This document shows, piece by piece, positions 54,417 through 62,028 of a stretch of DNA of 64,000 bases (its first letter is position 1; each line of letters begins with the position of its first letter). The position numbers were made by a program, and so were the translations under genes. The notes under the pieces were generated by a model, which saw only the letters and a list, made by a program, of their open reading frames with translations, had not been told where the DNA came from and made no database searches. The stretch is from Pelagibius sp. CAU 1746 (GTDB taxonomy: Bacteria; Pseudomonadota; Alphaproteobacteria; Kiloniellales; Kiloniellaceae): positions 1,302,001 to 1,366,000 of the forward strand of contig NZ_JBDOQT010000001.1 in NCBI RefSeq assembly GCF_039839785.1, written 5' to 3'.

Positions 54417-55922
54417 TCAGGCGGCGGCGCTGAGCGAGGAGACCTTTTGGCTGTCCTCGCCGGCCTCCTCGATCAGCGCCTTGTGCAAGGCGCGGATGCA
54501 GGCGTCGTGGTCGCCCTCCTCGACGATCACCTGCATGTCCACCTTGCGGAGCAGGTCGTTGAAGCCCAGCGGCTCGATCCCGGCCTCGGCCAGGGCCGTC
54601 AGCACCCGGGCGCCGAGGCCCGGCAGGCGCAGGTCGCGGCCGATGATGGAGATCAGGGCCACGTTGCGCGAGGAGATCGAAGCCGAGGGGAAACGCTCGT
54701 TCAGATCCTGCTCGACCCGCTTCACCGCCTTGGCCGAGCCTTTCAGGAAGTGGGTAATGGTATTGGCGTTCGACGTCTTGGTGACGATGCGCGCCTTGTG
54801 GCGCTTCAGCGTCTCCAGGATGGCTGCGTCGTAGCCCTTCACGCCCACCATGTCCTGCTCGAAGAACTCGAAGGCGTAGACGCTCTTCAGGCCGGTGATC
54901 ATTTCGACCGCCGGGGCCGTGGCCTCCAGGTCGCCGCGGATCACCGCGCCGGGGTCCTCCGGCTCGAAGGTGTTCATGATGCGCAGCGGGATGCGCGCCT
55001 GGCGCAGGCCCTTGGCGGCGCTGGGGTGAATCGCCTCCATGCCCATGTTGGAGAGCTGGTCGGCGACGTCGTAGTTGGTCTCGGCGATCGGCTTCACCGC
55101 CTCGGCGCCCACCAGCTTGGGGTCGGCGGAGGAGAGATGGAACTCCTTGTGGATGATCGCTTCCGCCGCGCCGCTGTTGACGGCGATGCGCGAGAAGGTG
55201 ATTTCGCTGTAGCCGCGGCCATAGAGGCCGACCAGGCCTTCCTCGCATTGGGCGTAGCCGGTGACGATGGGCAACTGGCGGGCGAAGTCCAGCGGCTCGA
55301 AGGCCTCGGCGATGCGCTCGTCCAGCTTCTTGGCGCCGGTCTCGCGCCAGCCGGTCAGGTCGACGAAGACCGCGTTCACGCCGCGGCGCTTCAGGGCCAG
55401 GGTCAGGTTGTGGGCGCTGTGCGCCTCACCGATGCCGCTCAGCATCTCGCGCACGGTCAGCAGGTGCTCGGGCAGCTTGAAGTGGCCGAAGGAGCAGAGC
55501 CGGCGCAGGTCCATGAGGCAGCTGCGCACGCCCTCGACCCGCTCCTCCACGAAGCGGTCGGCCAGCGCGATGTCGGCCGGGTCCTCCAGGACCGCGCGGT
55601 TCTTGTCGCGCATGGCCGCGGCCATGCGGGTCAGGGCATCGCCCCAGGCCCATTCGTTCTCGGAGCCGGAGTAGAGGGCGTAGACGCCGGGCTCGCCGGT
55701 CTTCTTGTGCTCCAGCAGCAGGTCGGTCATGCCGCTGTAGGCGGAGACCACGAAGACGCGGTTGTAGAGTTCGGCCTCTTCGCGCCCGCCGACCACGATG
55801 TTGTCCAGCACCGTATCGACCGCGGACATGGAAGTGCCGCCGATCTTGTGGACGCTGTGGGGGGCGCCCTGAGGGGCGTGGTTCTGATTGCCCGAGCGTT
55901 GCTGCAGTATGGCTTCCGTCAC
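54417..55922 (-). CDS. ask: Aspartate kinase of the ectoine cluster
   Basis: A 501-residue aspartokinase supplying aspartyl phosphate for ectoine. It has VHKIGGTSMSAVDTVLDNIV (the kinase motif), GYAQCEEGLVGLYGRGYSEI and FHLSSADPKLVGAEAVKPIA. The C-terminal ACT domains follow (SSRNVALISIIGRDLRLPGL). This matches the Ask_Ect form found in ectoine operons, known to escape normal amino-acid feedback. The start appears to be GTG (55922) with GGGAGA upstream. It follows ectC with a gap of about 110 bp. Confidence 0.93.
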   Translation of the reverse strand: MTEAILQQRSGNQNHAPQGAPHSVHKIGGTSMSAVDTVLDNIVVGGREEAELYNRVFVVSAYSGMTDLLLEHKKTGEPGVYALYSGSENEWAWGDALTRMAAAMRDKNRAVLEDPADIALADRFVEERVEGVRSCLMDLRRLCSFGHFKLPEHLLTVREMLSGIGEAHSAHNLTLALKRRGVNAVFVDLTGWRETGAKKLDERIAEAFEPLDFARQLPIVTGYAQCEEGLVGLYGRGYSEITFSRIAVNSGAAEAIIHKEFHLSSADPKLVGAEAVKPIAETNYDVADQLSNMGMEAIHPSAAKGLRQARIPLRIMNTFEPEDPGAVIRGDLEATAPAVEMITGLKSVYAFEFFEQDMVGVKGYDAAILETLKRHKARIVTKTSNANTITHFLKGSAKAVKRVEQDLNERFPSASISSRNVALISIIGRDLRLPGLGARVLTALAEAGIEPLGFNDLLRKVDMQVIVEEGDHDACIRALHKALIEEAGEDSQKVSSLSAAA

Positions 55923-56032
55923 TGGGTATATCTCCCGGGGTGATGGCGCGGGTGCCGGGCCTGCCGGCGCCCGCCGCGCATCAAACCTGATCCGTTCTTG
56001 TCTCTAGGGGCGCTTCGTTTACCGCCGCTCTC

Positions 56033-56425
56033 TCAGGCGGCGTCGTCCTCCAGGGCGTAGGCGCCGTCGGGGCCGTGCACTTCCTTGCCGGTGACCGGCG
56101 GGTTGAAGCAGCAGGCCATGATCATCTCGGTCTCGCCGCGCAGGATGTGCTTATCGTGCTCGTTGAGCGCGTACATCACGCCGGGCCGGATCTGGTGAAC
56201 CTCGCCGGTGGCGCAGTCCTCGATCGAGCCTTCGCCGGAGATGCAGTAGACCGATTCGAAGTGGTTCTTGTAGTGCAGGTGCAGCTCGGCGCCCTCGAAG
56301 ATGGTGGTGATGTGGAAGCTGAATCCCATGTCGTCGCCCTTCAGCAGCAGGCGGACGCTCTTCCAGCCCTCGGCGCTGACGCAGCGCTCGCCGGTCTCGG
56401 CTTCCTTGTAGTCGCGGACAATCAT
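56033..56425 (-). CDS. ectC: Ectoine synthase EctC
   Basis: A 130-residue cupin enzyme that cyclises N-gamma-acetyl-diaminobutyrate to ectoine. It has [20 protein letters not shown] at the N-terminus, [20 protein letters not shown], and [20 protein letters not shown], the metal and substrate site, then [20 protein letters not shown]. Length is typical. The gap to ectB is about 23 bp. No ectD (5-hydroxyectoine) gene is in the window. Confidence 0.97.
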   Translation of the reverse strand: MIVRDYKEAETGERCVSAEGWKSVRLLLKGDDMGFSFHITTIFEGAELHLHYKNHFESVYCISGEGSIEDCATGEVHQIRPGVMYALNEHDKHILRGETEMIMACCFNPPVTGKEVHGPDGAYALEDDAA

Positions 56426-56448
56426 TTCTCTGTCGAACTCCTCGTAAC

Positions 56449-57729
56449 TTAAGCGGCGGCTGCCGAACGATGCGTCTCTTCGAAGGCCTCGGCAAGCATG
56501 TCGAGGCCGGCGTCGAGCTGCTCGGTCTTGATGGTCAGCGGCGCCAGGGCCTTGACCACCTCGTCATGGGCGCCGGAAGTCTCGATGATCAGGCCGCGCT
56601 CGAAGGCGGCGGCGCAGATTGCCGCGGCGGTATCGCCGTCGCCGACGTCGATGCCGCGGAACATGCCCCGGCCCTTGGTCGAATAGCCGTGCTTCTTGGC
56701 GATCCCGGCCAGGCGCCGGCCCAGGTGCTCGCCCTTGTCCTGCACCGCCCGGGCGAAGTCCGCGTTGCGCCAGAACTTCTCCAGCGCGACCTTGGCGGTG
56801 ACGAAGGCGTGGTTGTTGCCGCGGAAGGTGCCGTTGTGCTCGGCCGGCCCCCAGACGTCGTGCTCGGGTTTCAGCAGCACCATGGCGAAGGGCAGGCCCA
56901 TGCCCGACAGCGACTTGGCCATCGTGATGATGTCGGGGGAGATGCCCATCTCCTCGAAGGAGAAGAAGCTGCCGGTGCGCCCGCAGCCGGCCTGGATGTC
57001 GTCGACGATCAGCAGGCTTCCGTGCTTGCGCGCCAGCTTCTCCAGACGCTGCATGAATTCCGCCGAAGCGACGTTGAGGCCGCCTTCGCCCTGCACGGTC
57101 TCGATGATGAAGGCCGCCGGCGGCGTCATGCCGCTGGAGGGGTCGTCCAGCATCTGCTCCAGCATCGCCAGGCCCTCCGCGCCCTTGGCGTCACCGCTTT
57201 CCAGGTAGCCGTCGTAGGGCACCCGCGTCACGCCCTCCAGCGGCACGCCCGCCCCGCCGCGGTGATAGCCGTTGCCGGTGCAGGCCAGCGCCCCCAAGGT
57301 CACGCCGTGGAAGCCGTTGGTGAAGGCGACGACCTGCTGGCGGCCGGTCACCTTGCGGGCCAGCTTCAGGGCTGCTTCGACGGCGTTGGCGCCGGTCGGG
57401 CCGGTGAACTGCAGGCGGTAGTCCATGCTGCGCGGCTGCAGGATGATCTCTTCGAAGGCCTCGATGAAGCCGGCCTTGGCCTCGGTGTACATATCCAGGC
57501 CGTGGGTCACGCCGTCGCGCAGGATGTAGTCGACCAGCGCCAGCTTCATGTCCGGGTCGTTGTGGCCGTAGTTCAGCGTCGAGCAGCCGGCCAGGAAGTC
57601 GATGTAGCGGCGGCCGCCCTCGGCGATCAACTCGGCGCCGCTGGCACGCTCGAACAGCACCGGGAAGCTGCGGCAGTAGCTGCGGATTTCGGATTCTCTG
57701 CGGGTAAAGGTGTCGAGTGCCGAGGACAT
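56449..57729 (-). CDS. ectB: Diaminobutyrate-2-oxoglutarate transaminase EctB
   Basis: A 426-residue PLP-dependent class III aminotransferase making L-2,4-diaminobutyrate from aspartate semialdehyde. [20 protein letters not shown] and [20 protein letters not shown] contain the PLP-binding Asp and the catalytic Lys. [20 protein letters not shown] and [12 protein letters not shown] are typical of EctB. It is the second gene of ectABC; the 92-bp gap after ectA carries short ATCAGATC repeats. Confidence 0.96.
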   Translation of the reverse strand: MSSALDTFTRRESEIRSYCRSFPVLFERASGAELIAEGGRRYIDFLAGCSTLNYGHNDPDMKLALVDYILRDGVTHGLDMYTEAKAGFIEAFEEIILQPRSMDYRLQFTGPTGANAVEAALKLARKVTGRQQVVAFTNGFHGVTLGALACTGNGYHRGGAGVPLEGVTRVPYDGYLESGDAKGAEGLAMLEQMLDDPSSGMTPPAAFIIETVQGEGGLNVASAEFMQRLEKLARKHGSLLIVDDIQAGCGRTGSFFSFEEMGISPDIITMAKSLSGMGLPFAMVLLKPEHDVWGPAEHNGTFRGNNHAFVTAKVALEKFWRNADFARAVQDKGEHLGRRLAGIAKKHGYSTKGRGMFRGIDVGDGDTAAAICAAAFERGLIIETSGAHDEVVKALAPLTIKTEQLDAGLDMLAEAFEETHRSAAAA

Positions 57730-57821
57730 GGAGGGGCCTCTTTCGTTGTTGTGGGAAGCGGGAATTCGGGAAGCGGGGCGGCCGAGGCGGCCCGGATCAG
57801 ATCAAATCAGATCGGACCTGA

Positions 57822-58373
57822 TCAGGCGGCGCGCTGCAGGGCGATACGGTCGATGGGACCGATCTCCACCAGGTGCTCGGTGGCGTGGGCGCCGCCGAAA
57901 TGGGCCTCGCGCTCGAAGTGCGCGTCGTCGACCATGGGCGCGTCCAGGTCGTCGGCGATGGCGCGGAACAGCGCCCAGGAGGCTTCGTTGTCGCGGGTGA
58001 TGGTGCTGTGGATGTGGCGCACCTGGCGGCAGTCCGGGCGCTGCAGCAGCTCGCGGATCAGCCGTTTGGCCACGCCGCGGCCGCGGGCATCGGGATGCAC
58101 GGCGACCTGCCAGACGAAGAGCGTGTCAGGCTGTTCCGGCGGGCGGTAGCCCGAAATCCAGCCGAGGGGCTCGCCATTCAGCTCCGCCAGGGCGCAGGTG
58201 CCGGCGAAATGCGAGCACTGCAGCAGATTGCAGTACATCGAGTTGTCGTCCAGCTTCTCGATACTCTTGATCAGCTCCCAGACCTTGGCGCCGTCGGCCT
58301 TCTTCGGCTTGCGGAATCGCAAGGTGCCGGCGGTCGGGGTCCGGGGGGATTTCAGAGCGGTTTCCAATTGCAT
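57822..58373 (-). CDS. ectA: Diaminobutyrate N-gamma-acetyltransferase EctA
   Basis: A 183-residue GNAT enzyme acetylating 2,4-diaminobutyrate. It has LRFRKPKKADGAKVWELIKS, LDDNSMYCNLLQCSHFAGTC (substrate site) and VAVHPDARGRGVAKRLIREL (acetyl-CoA loop, about residues 90-109). Length is normal for EctA. It is the first gene of the ectoine operon, read from a promoter with consensus TTGACA that overlaps an operator-like repeat shared with the ectR side. Confidence 0.96.
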   Translation of the reverse strand: MQLETALKSPRTPTAGTLRFRKPKKADGAKVWELIKSIEKLDDNSMYCNLLQCSHFAGTCALAELNGEPLGWISGYRPPEQPDTLFVWQVAVHPDARGRGVAKRLIRELLQRPDCRQVRHIHSTITRDNEASWALFRAIADDLDAPMVDDAHFEREAHFGGAHATEHLVEIGPIDRIALQRAA

Positions 58374-58405
58374 TTTTTGTTCGTCTCCAAGCGGCGAGGA
58401 CGCCG

Positions 58406-58435
58406 AATATTTTGTGTATCAAACTAATTTGTCAA
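58406..58435 (-). promoter_or_regulatory. ectA promoter with operator-like repeat in the spacer
   Basis: On the minus strand a consensus TTGACA (58430-58435) is followed after 17-18 bp by AAATAT/AATATT (58406-58412). The spacer contains AGTTTGATAC (58416-58425), which recurs exactly at 58539-58548. A repressor bound there would block the polymerase. EctR is the obvious candidate; this is inference. Confidence 0.65.
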
Positions 58436-58538
58436 CCGTAAAGAGGGGATGAATTTTCAGGGTAGGATGCTGAAAAACCTCATAATCGGCGAAAAACAGC
58501 GATAAGTGGTGGGAGGTAAAAATTTGTGTGAAGTTTTA

Positions 58539-58548
58539 GTATCAAACT
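58539..58548. promoter_or_regulatory. Second copy of the ectA-promoter repeat
   Basis: GTATCAAACT occurs here and at 58416-58425, 123 bp apart, with similar T-rich flanks. This copy is part of a small inverted repeat, AGTTT-TAGTATC-AAACT (58532-58548). It lies about 120 bp before ectR and may allow autoregulation. Confidence 0.5.
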
Positions 58549-58573
58549 GTTTTTGAATTCAGCCGAAAATATC

Positions 58574-58592
58574 TTTAGTTAGGAGAACTAAA
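58574..58592. promoter_or_regulatory. Perfect dyad upstream of ectR
   Basis: TTTAGTT-AGGAG-AACTAAA is an inverted repeat with 7-bp perfect arms, about 80 bp before the ectR start. It differs from the GTATCAAACT repeat and may be a second regulator's site or a leader hairpin. Confidence 0.4.
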
Positions 58593-58670
58593 AGGGAGCC
58601 TTGGCCGACCTGCGGCCGGGCCCTAGGATCGACGTGACGACTGGTTGGCTTTCGAGACTTCGGGGATCCC

Positions 58671-59165
58671 TTGGCACAAGTATCGCGGCGGCGCTCCCAA
58701 CAGGCCCTGACGGCCATGCGCCAAATCCTGCGCGCGACCGATAACTTCGCGCGCAAGCTGTCACGGGAGACCGGCCTGACCGCCTCCCAACTCCTGCTGC
58801 TGCAGGTGCTCGACGAGCACGGCGAAACCACCGCCGGCCGGATCGCCGCGCACATGGGCATCACCCAGGCCACGACCACCAGCCTGCTGCACAAGTTGCA
58901 GGCCCGCGGCCTGGTGCGCCGGCAGCGCGGCGACGCCGACCGCCGTCAGGTCTGGTTGTCGCTGACCGAAACCGGGCGCGAGAAGCTGGCCGCGGCGCCG
59001 GACGGGCTGCAGGAGAACTTCCGGGAGCGCTTCGAGGATCTTGAATCCTGGGAGCAGGCCATGCTGGTGGCGGCCCTGGAGCGGGTCGTGGCCCTGCTGG
59101 ATGCCGAAAGCCTGGACGCGGCGCCGGTATTGGACGTGGGCGCCATCGACCGCGAGCAGCATTGA
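58671..59165 (+). CDS. ectR: MarR-family regulator of the ectoine operon (EctR type)
   Basis: A 164-residue winged-helix regulator. RSQQALTAMRQILRATDNFA opens it, the recognition part is GRIAAHMGITQATTTSLLHK, and RQRGDADRRQVWLSLTETGR is the wing with the MarR DxR motif. It is divergent from ectABC-ask, as EctR repressors are in other ectoine producers. The start appears to be TTG (58671), with GGGGAT just upstream; an ATG 15 codons on would remove the conserved first helix. Repression of ectABC is inferred from position. Confidence 0.82.
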   Translation: MAQVSRRRSQQALTAMRQILRATDNFARKLSRETGLTASQLLLLQVLDEHGETTAGRIAAHMGITQATTTSLLHKLQARGLVRRQRGDADRRQVWLSLTETGREKLAAAPDGLQENFRERFEDLESWEQAMLVAALERVVALLDAESLDAAPVLDVGAIDREQH

Positions 59166-59184
59166 CCGGCCCTGCCTCAGGGGG

Positions 59185-59661
59185 CTAGCGGCTGACCACC
59201 ACCATCTTCTCGATGACGTCGTCCATTTCCCGGCCATCGACCAGGATGTGCAGCGCCTCCAGCGTCGGCAGCAGGTTGCTGCGCTTGCCGACGCGGATCA
59301 CCGGGTTCTTGCCGGGGATCAGCATGGTGCGTTCGCCGAAGTTGAGGCGCAGGTACAGCGTGCCGTTCTCCTCGAACCACCAGGGCAGCGGCGTCTTGTA
59401 GGTCATCTGCTTGACGGTCTCGCCGTCGCGCTCGACGTATTCGTGGCTCGGGTAGGTGAAGCCGGCGTCGTGCGCCAGGCCGATCTGGTGGTCCAAGCCG
59501 TCCAGGAAAATCCGGCGCAGGTCTTCCATGCGGCGGTTGACCAGCTTCTTGCGGCGCGCCGGATTGTCGGTGCGCGGCGGGCGCGCGGGAACGACGAAGT
59601 CGAGCTCATCACGCGAAACGGCAAGGGGGCGTGAGTCGGAAATGGGGGCCTCCGGGCGCAT
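59185..59661 (-). CDS. Conserved hypothetical protein, possibly DUF6641-like
   Basis: A 158-residue basic-then-acidic soluble protein. The core has KTPLPWWFEENGTLYLRLNF, GKNPVIRVGKRSNLLPTLEA and VDGREMDDVIEKMVVV. The pattern of a Trp-Trp pair, a short beta region and a C-terminal helix recalls DUF6641, but this is tentative. The ATG at 59661 fits a TTGACA promoter upstream; a TTG at 59718 would start inside that promoter. Its stop faces ectR, so it is not part of the ectoine unit. Confidence 0.6.
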   Translation of the reverse strand: MRPEAPISDSRPLAVSRDELDFVVPARPPRTDNPARRKKLVNRRMEDLRRIFLDGLDHQIGLAHDAGFTYPSHEYVERDGETVKQMTYKTPLPWWFEENGTLYLRLNFGERTMLIPGKNPVIRVGKRSNLLPTLEALHILVDGREMDDVIEKMVVVSR

Positions 59662-59712
59662 TTCGCGCCGGCTGTGAACAGGGTGCCGGAGACTAACCGA
59701 AGCGCCGCGAAT

Positions 59713-59746
59713 TGTCAAAATGCGACACTGTAGTCGTATTTACGAC
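59713..59746 (-). promoter_or_regulatory. Promoter -35 and palindrome upstream of the 59.2-kb gene
   Basis: On the minus strand TTGACA (59713-59718) is followed 17 bp later by TAGTCT, a weak -10. Upstream lies the perfect palindrome GTCGTA-TT-TACGAC (59733-59746). A related half, TGTCGCATTTTGACA on the minus strand, covers the -35 itself. The two similar sites suggest a repressor. The rest of 59662-59987 shows no gene. Confidence 0.45.
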
Positions 59747-59987
59747 AAATCAAGTTTTGTTCCGCAGAGGAAATCCCGCGGCGATTCGACGGCTGCGCCC
59801 CGTCCATCCGGGGATCCTTCGCCGCACGGAGCGGGATTCCCGACGATCGCCGGTGCGGGGGCGGAAATTTTTTTAGGCATTCGGGCGGCTTGGGCGGCCC
59901 TGGCGCCTTGTCGCGCGCTTTGCCGCAGTGATAGCCTCGCCGCTCTCCACCGAGGCGCGAACAGGACAGTCAGAGGCACCCAAGGTC

Positions 59988-60335
59988 ATGGCCGCGAGCC
60001 CGCAGATTTCCTTCGACGACTTCATGAAAATCGACGTGCGGGTCGGCACTATCGTCGACGCCCAGCCCTTTCCCGAGGCGCGGCGCCCGGCCATCAAGCT
60101 GTGGGTCGACCTGGGCGAGGAGATCGGCGTGAAGAAGTCTTCGGCCCAGATCACCGTGCACTACGACCCTGAGCATCTGGTCGGCAAGCAGGTCGCCGCG
60201 GTGGTGAACTTCCCGCCGCGCCAGATCGGCAAGTTCATGTCGGAGGTCCTGGTGCTGGGCTTTCCCGACGGCGAGGGCGAGGTGGTGCTGGTAACATCCG
60301 ACCAGCCGGTCCCCAACGGCGGGCGGCTGTACTGA
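59988..60335 (+). CDS. csaA: CsaA-type tRNA-binding protein
   Basis: A 115-residue OB-fold protein with ISFDDFMKIDVRVGTIVDAQ, FPEARRPAIKLWVDLGEEIG, KKSSAQITVHYDPEHLVGKQ and VVNFPPRQIGKFMSEVLVLG. CsaA proteins bind tRNA and have chaperone-like roles in export. Length is normal. The ATG at 59988 matches the family start; a longer frame from 59928 has no conservation. It is followed 79 bp later by the LysE gene. Confidence 0.92.
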   Translation: MAASPQISFDDFMKIDVRVGTIVDAQPFPEARRPAIKLWVDLGEEIGVKKSSAQITVHYDPEHLVGKQVAAVVNFPPRQIGKFMSEVLVLGFPDGEGEVVLVTSDQPVPNGGRLY

Positions 60336-60414
60336 AGCGTCCCCGAAGCGCCCCGGGCGGCATCGAGAAGGGCGCGGCGGGGCCCAGGCACCGTGCGATA
60401 AGGACACTTGAGCG

Positions 60415-61047
60415 ATGATCGAGCCGTATATCCCCGGCATCTTGCTCGCCTACGGCGTGTTCATGATCGGCATGTTTACGCCGGGGCCGAACATCCTCGC
60501 GGTCATCGGGACGTCAATGTCCATAGGCCGGCGGCAGGGCAAGGCCTTGGCGCTGGGAATTGGAACGGGAACGCTCTGCTGGGGGCTGGTGACCCTGGCC
60601 GGGCTGACGGCTTTGGTCTCGGCCTATGCGTCCTTCATGGTAATCCTGAAAACGGCCGGCGCGCTCTATCTTCTCTGGCTTGCCTTCAAGGCCTTCAAGT
60701 CGGCTCTGTCCAATAAGATGCCGGAGATTTCCGCCGTCGGCGCATACGGCGGCGCATGGACATTCTACAAGCGCGGCCTGCTGATCCAGATGACCAATGC
60801 GAAGGCTGCCTTCGTCTGGATCGCGATCATGTCCCTCGCCATGGATGGCGACGCGCCGCTTTGGATCGGCGGCCTTGTGGTCGCTGGAACCGGCGTCATT
60901 TCGATTTTTGGGCATCTGGTCTATGCCGTGGCCTTCTCGACGTCGCCTGTCGTCGCCGCCTACGGCAAGGCGCGCCGCTGGATCGATTGCGCGCTGGGAG
61001 CCTATTTCTGTTTTGCGAGCTATAAGCTGGCGACCTACCGGGGCTAG
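60415..61047 (+). CDS. LysE/RhtB-family amino-acid exporter
   Basis: A 210-residue inner-membrane protein with about six helices. The family signature is FTPGPNILAVIGTSMSIGRR (about residues 21-40), followed by GKALALGIGTGTLCWGLV and AGALYLLWLAFKAFKSALS. These proteins export amino acids or derivatives; the substrate here is unknown. Codon use looks somewhat less GC-rich in places than in flanking genes. It ends near a hairpin shared with the convergent gene. Confidence 0.9.
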   Translation: MIEPYIPGILLAYGVFMIGMFTPGPNILAVIGTSMSIGRRQGKALALGIGTGTLCWGLVTLAGLTALVSAYASFMVILKTAGALYLLWLAFKAFKSALSNKMPEISAVGAYGGAWTFYKRGLLIQMTNAKAAFVWIAIMSLAMDGDAPLWIGGLVVAGTGVISIFGHLVYAVAFSTSPVVAAYGKARRWIDCALGAYFCFASYKLATYRG

Positions 61048-61055
61048 AGCAGATC

Positions 61056-61077
61056 GGGGCCGCCCGCCGGCGGCCCC
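61056..61077. terminator. GC-rich hairpin between convergent genes
   Basis: A 9-bp perfect stem GGGGCCGCC (61056-61064) and GGCGGCCCC (61069-61077) around loop CGCC lies between the LysE and receiver-like genes. No T-run follows on either strand, so termination is only likely. Confidence 0.4.
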
Positions 61078-61104
61078 AAATCTAAGGTGGCCGCTGCGGC
61101 GCGC

Positions 61105-61887
61105 TTAGGTGATGTTGAAGCGCTGCAGCACGTCGGCCAGGTCGTCGCCGAACTGGGCGCCGCGGCGGATCAGGCCGACGTTCATGGGCAGGGCCTTCAG
61201 GTCCGGATGGTCCGGATCGAGGCTGGTCAGCAGGGCCACCGGGATCGACTTGGTCGCCGGCATGGCGGCCAGCGCGCAGGCCAGGTCGACGCCGCTCATG
61301 CGCGGCATGACCTGCGAGGTGATCACCAGGTCCGGCTTGGTCTCGAGGATCAACTCCAGCGCCTCGATGGGGTTCAGCACCGTGGCGACGCGGTAGCCGC
61401 AGGCCGCCAGTTCGCGGCCCACCACCTTGGCGGCCGAGCGCTGCGGGATGATCACGGTGACGTCCTTGTCCATCACCGTCACGTCTTCGACGTTGAAGGT
61501 GTTCTGTTGCGGCAGCGTGCGCAGCACGGCGGCGACGTTGTCGACGTCGACGGTCTCGCCGTCCAGCACCGCGGAGATGCGGTCGGCGAAGGCGATCAGG
61601 TCGTCGGCCTGCTTGCCGTCGACGGCGTCGATCTCGCTGAGGTATTCGTCCAGGCGGTGGGTCAGGGGCCCGAAGCCGACCAGGTTCACCGCGCGGGCCT
61701 TCATGCGCAGGTTTGCGGATTCCTGGGCCAGGGCCTTGGCGGCTTCCTTGGGGTTGAGGACCCCGTTCTTCACCTGCTGGACGCGCAGTTCCAGGTTGCT
61801 GACGAGGTCGCGCGCCTCGTCGAGCACTTCGCTCTCGAGCTGAGAATCGAGTTCTTCTTCCGAAATCAACCCACGCGTGGTGGCCAT
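61105..61887 (-). CDS. Receiver-like protein with degenerate phospho-acceptor site
   Basis: A 260-residue protein. The N-terminal about 130 residues are helical and resemble a phosphotransfer bundle (LRMKARAVNLVGFGPLTHRL) without a clear HPt His motif. The C-terminal about 120 residues have the receiver fold, but the acceptor Asp is Ser191 in LVITSQVMPRMSG, the acidic pair at strand one is replaced (VTVIIPQRSAAKVV), and the conserved Lys region reads LIRRG. The Thr of LLTSL is kept. It is thus a pseudo-receiver, perhaps a signalling adaptor. It is followed upstream by a kinase-regulator pair on the same strand, 141 bp away. Confidence 0.75.
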   Translation of the reverse strand: MATTRGLISEEELDSQLESEVLDEARDLVSNLELRVQQVKNGVLNPKEAAKALAQESANLRMKARAVNLVGFGPLTHRLDEYLSEIDAVDGKQADDLIAFADRISAVLDGETVDVDNVAAVLRTLPQQNTFNVEDVTVMDKDVTVIIPQRSAAKVVGRELAACGYRVATVLNPIEALELILETKPDLVITSQVMPRMSGVDLACALAAMPATKSIPVALLTSLDPDHPDLKALPMNVGLIRRGAQFGDDLADVLQRFNIT

Positions 61888-62028
61888 GCCCTTAGCTCCG
61901 TAACCTGCTTGTGCGGGAAACTGACGGCGGTCAGCGGCGCCAGCTTAGACGCCAAGGGTTAAGGCTGTATAAATGAAATTGAACCCCTGGTTGTGGGATT
62001 TCGGCCGCTTTCCGGCGCCCGGCCGGGG

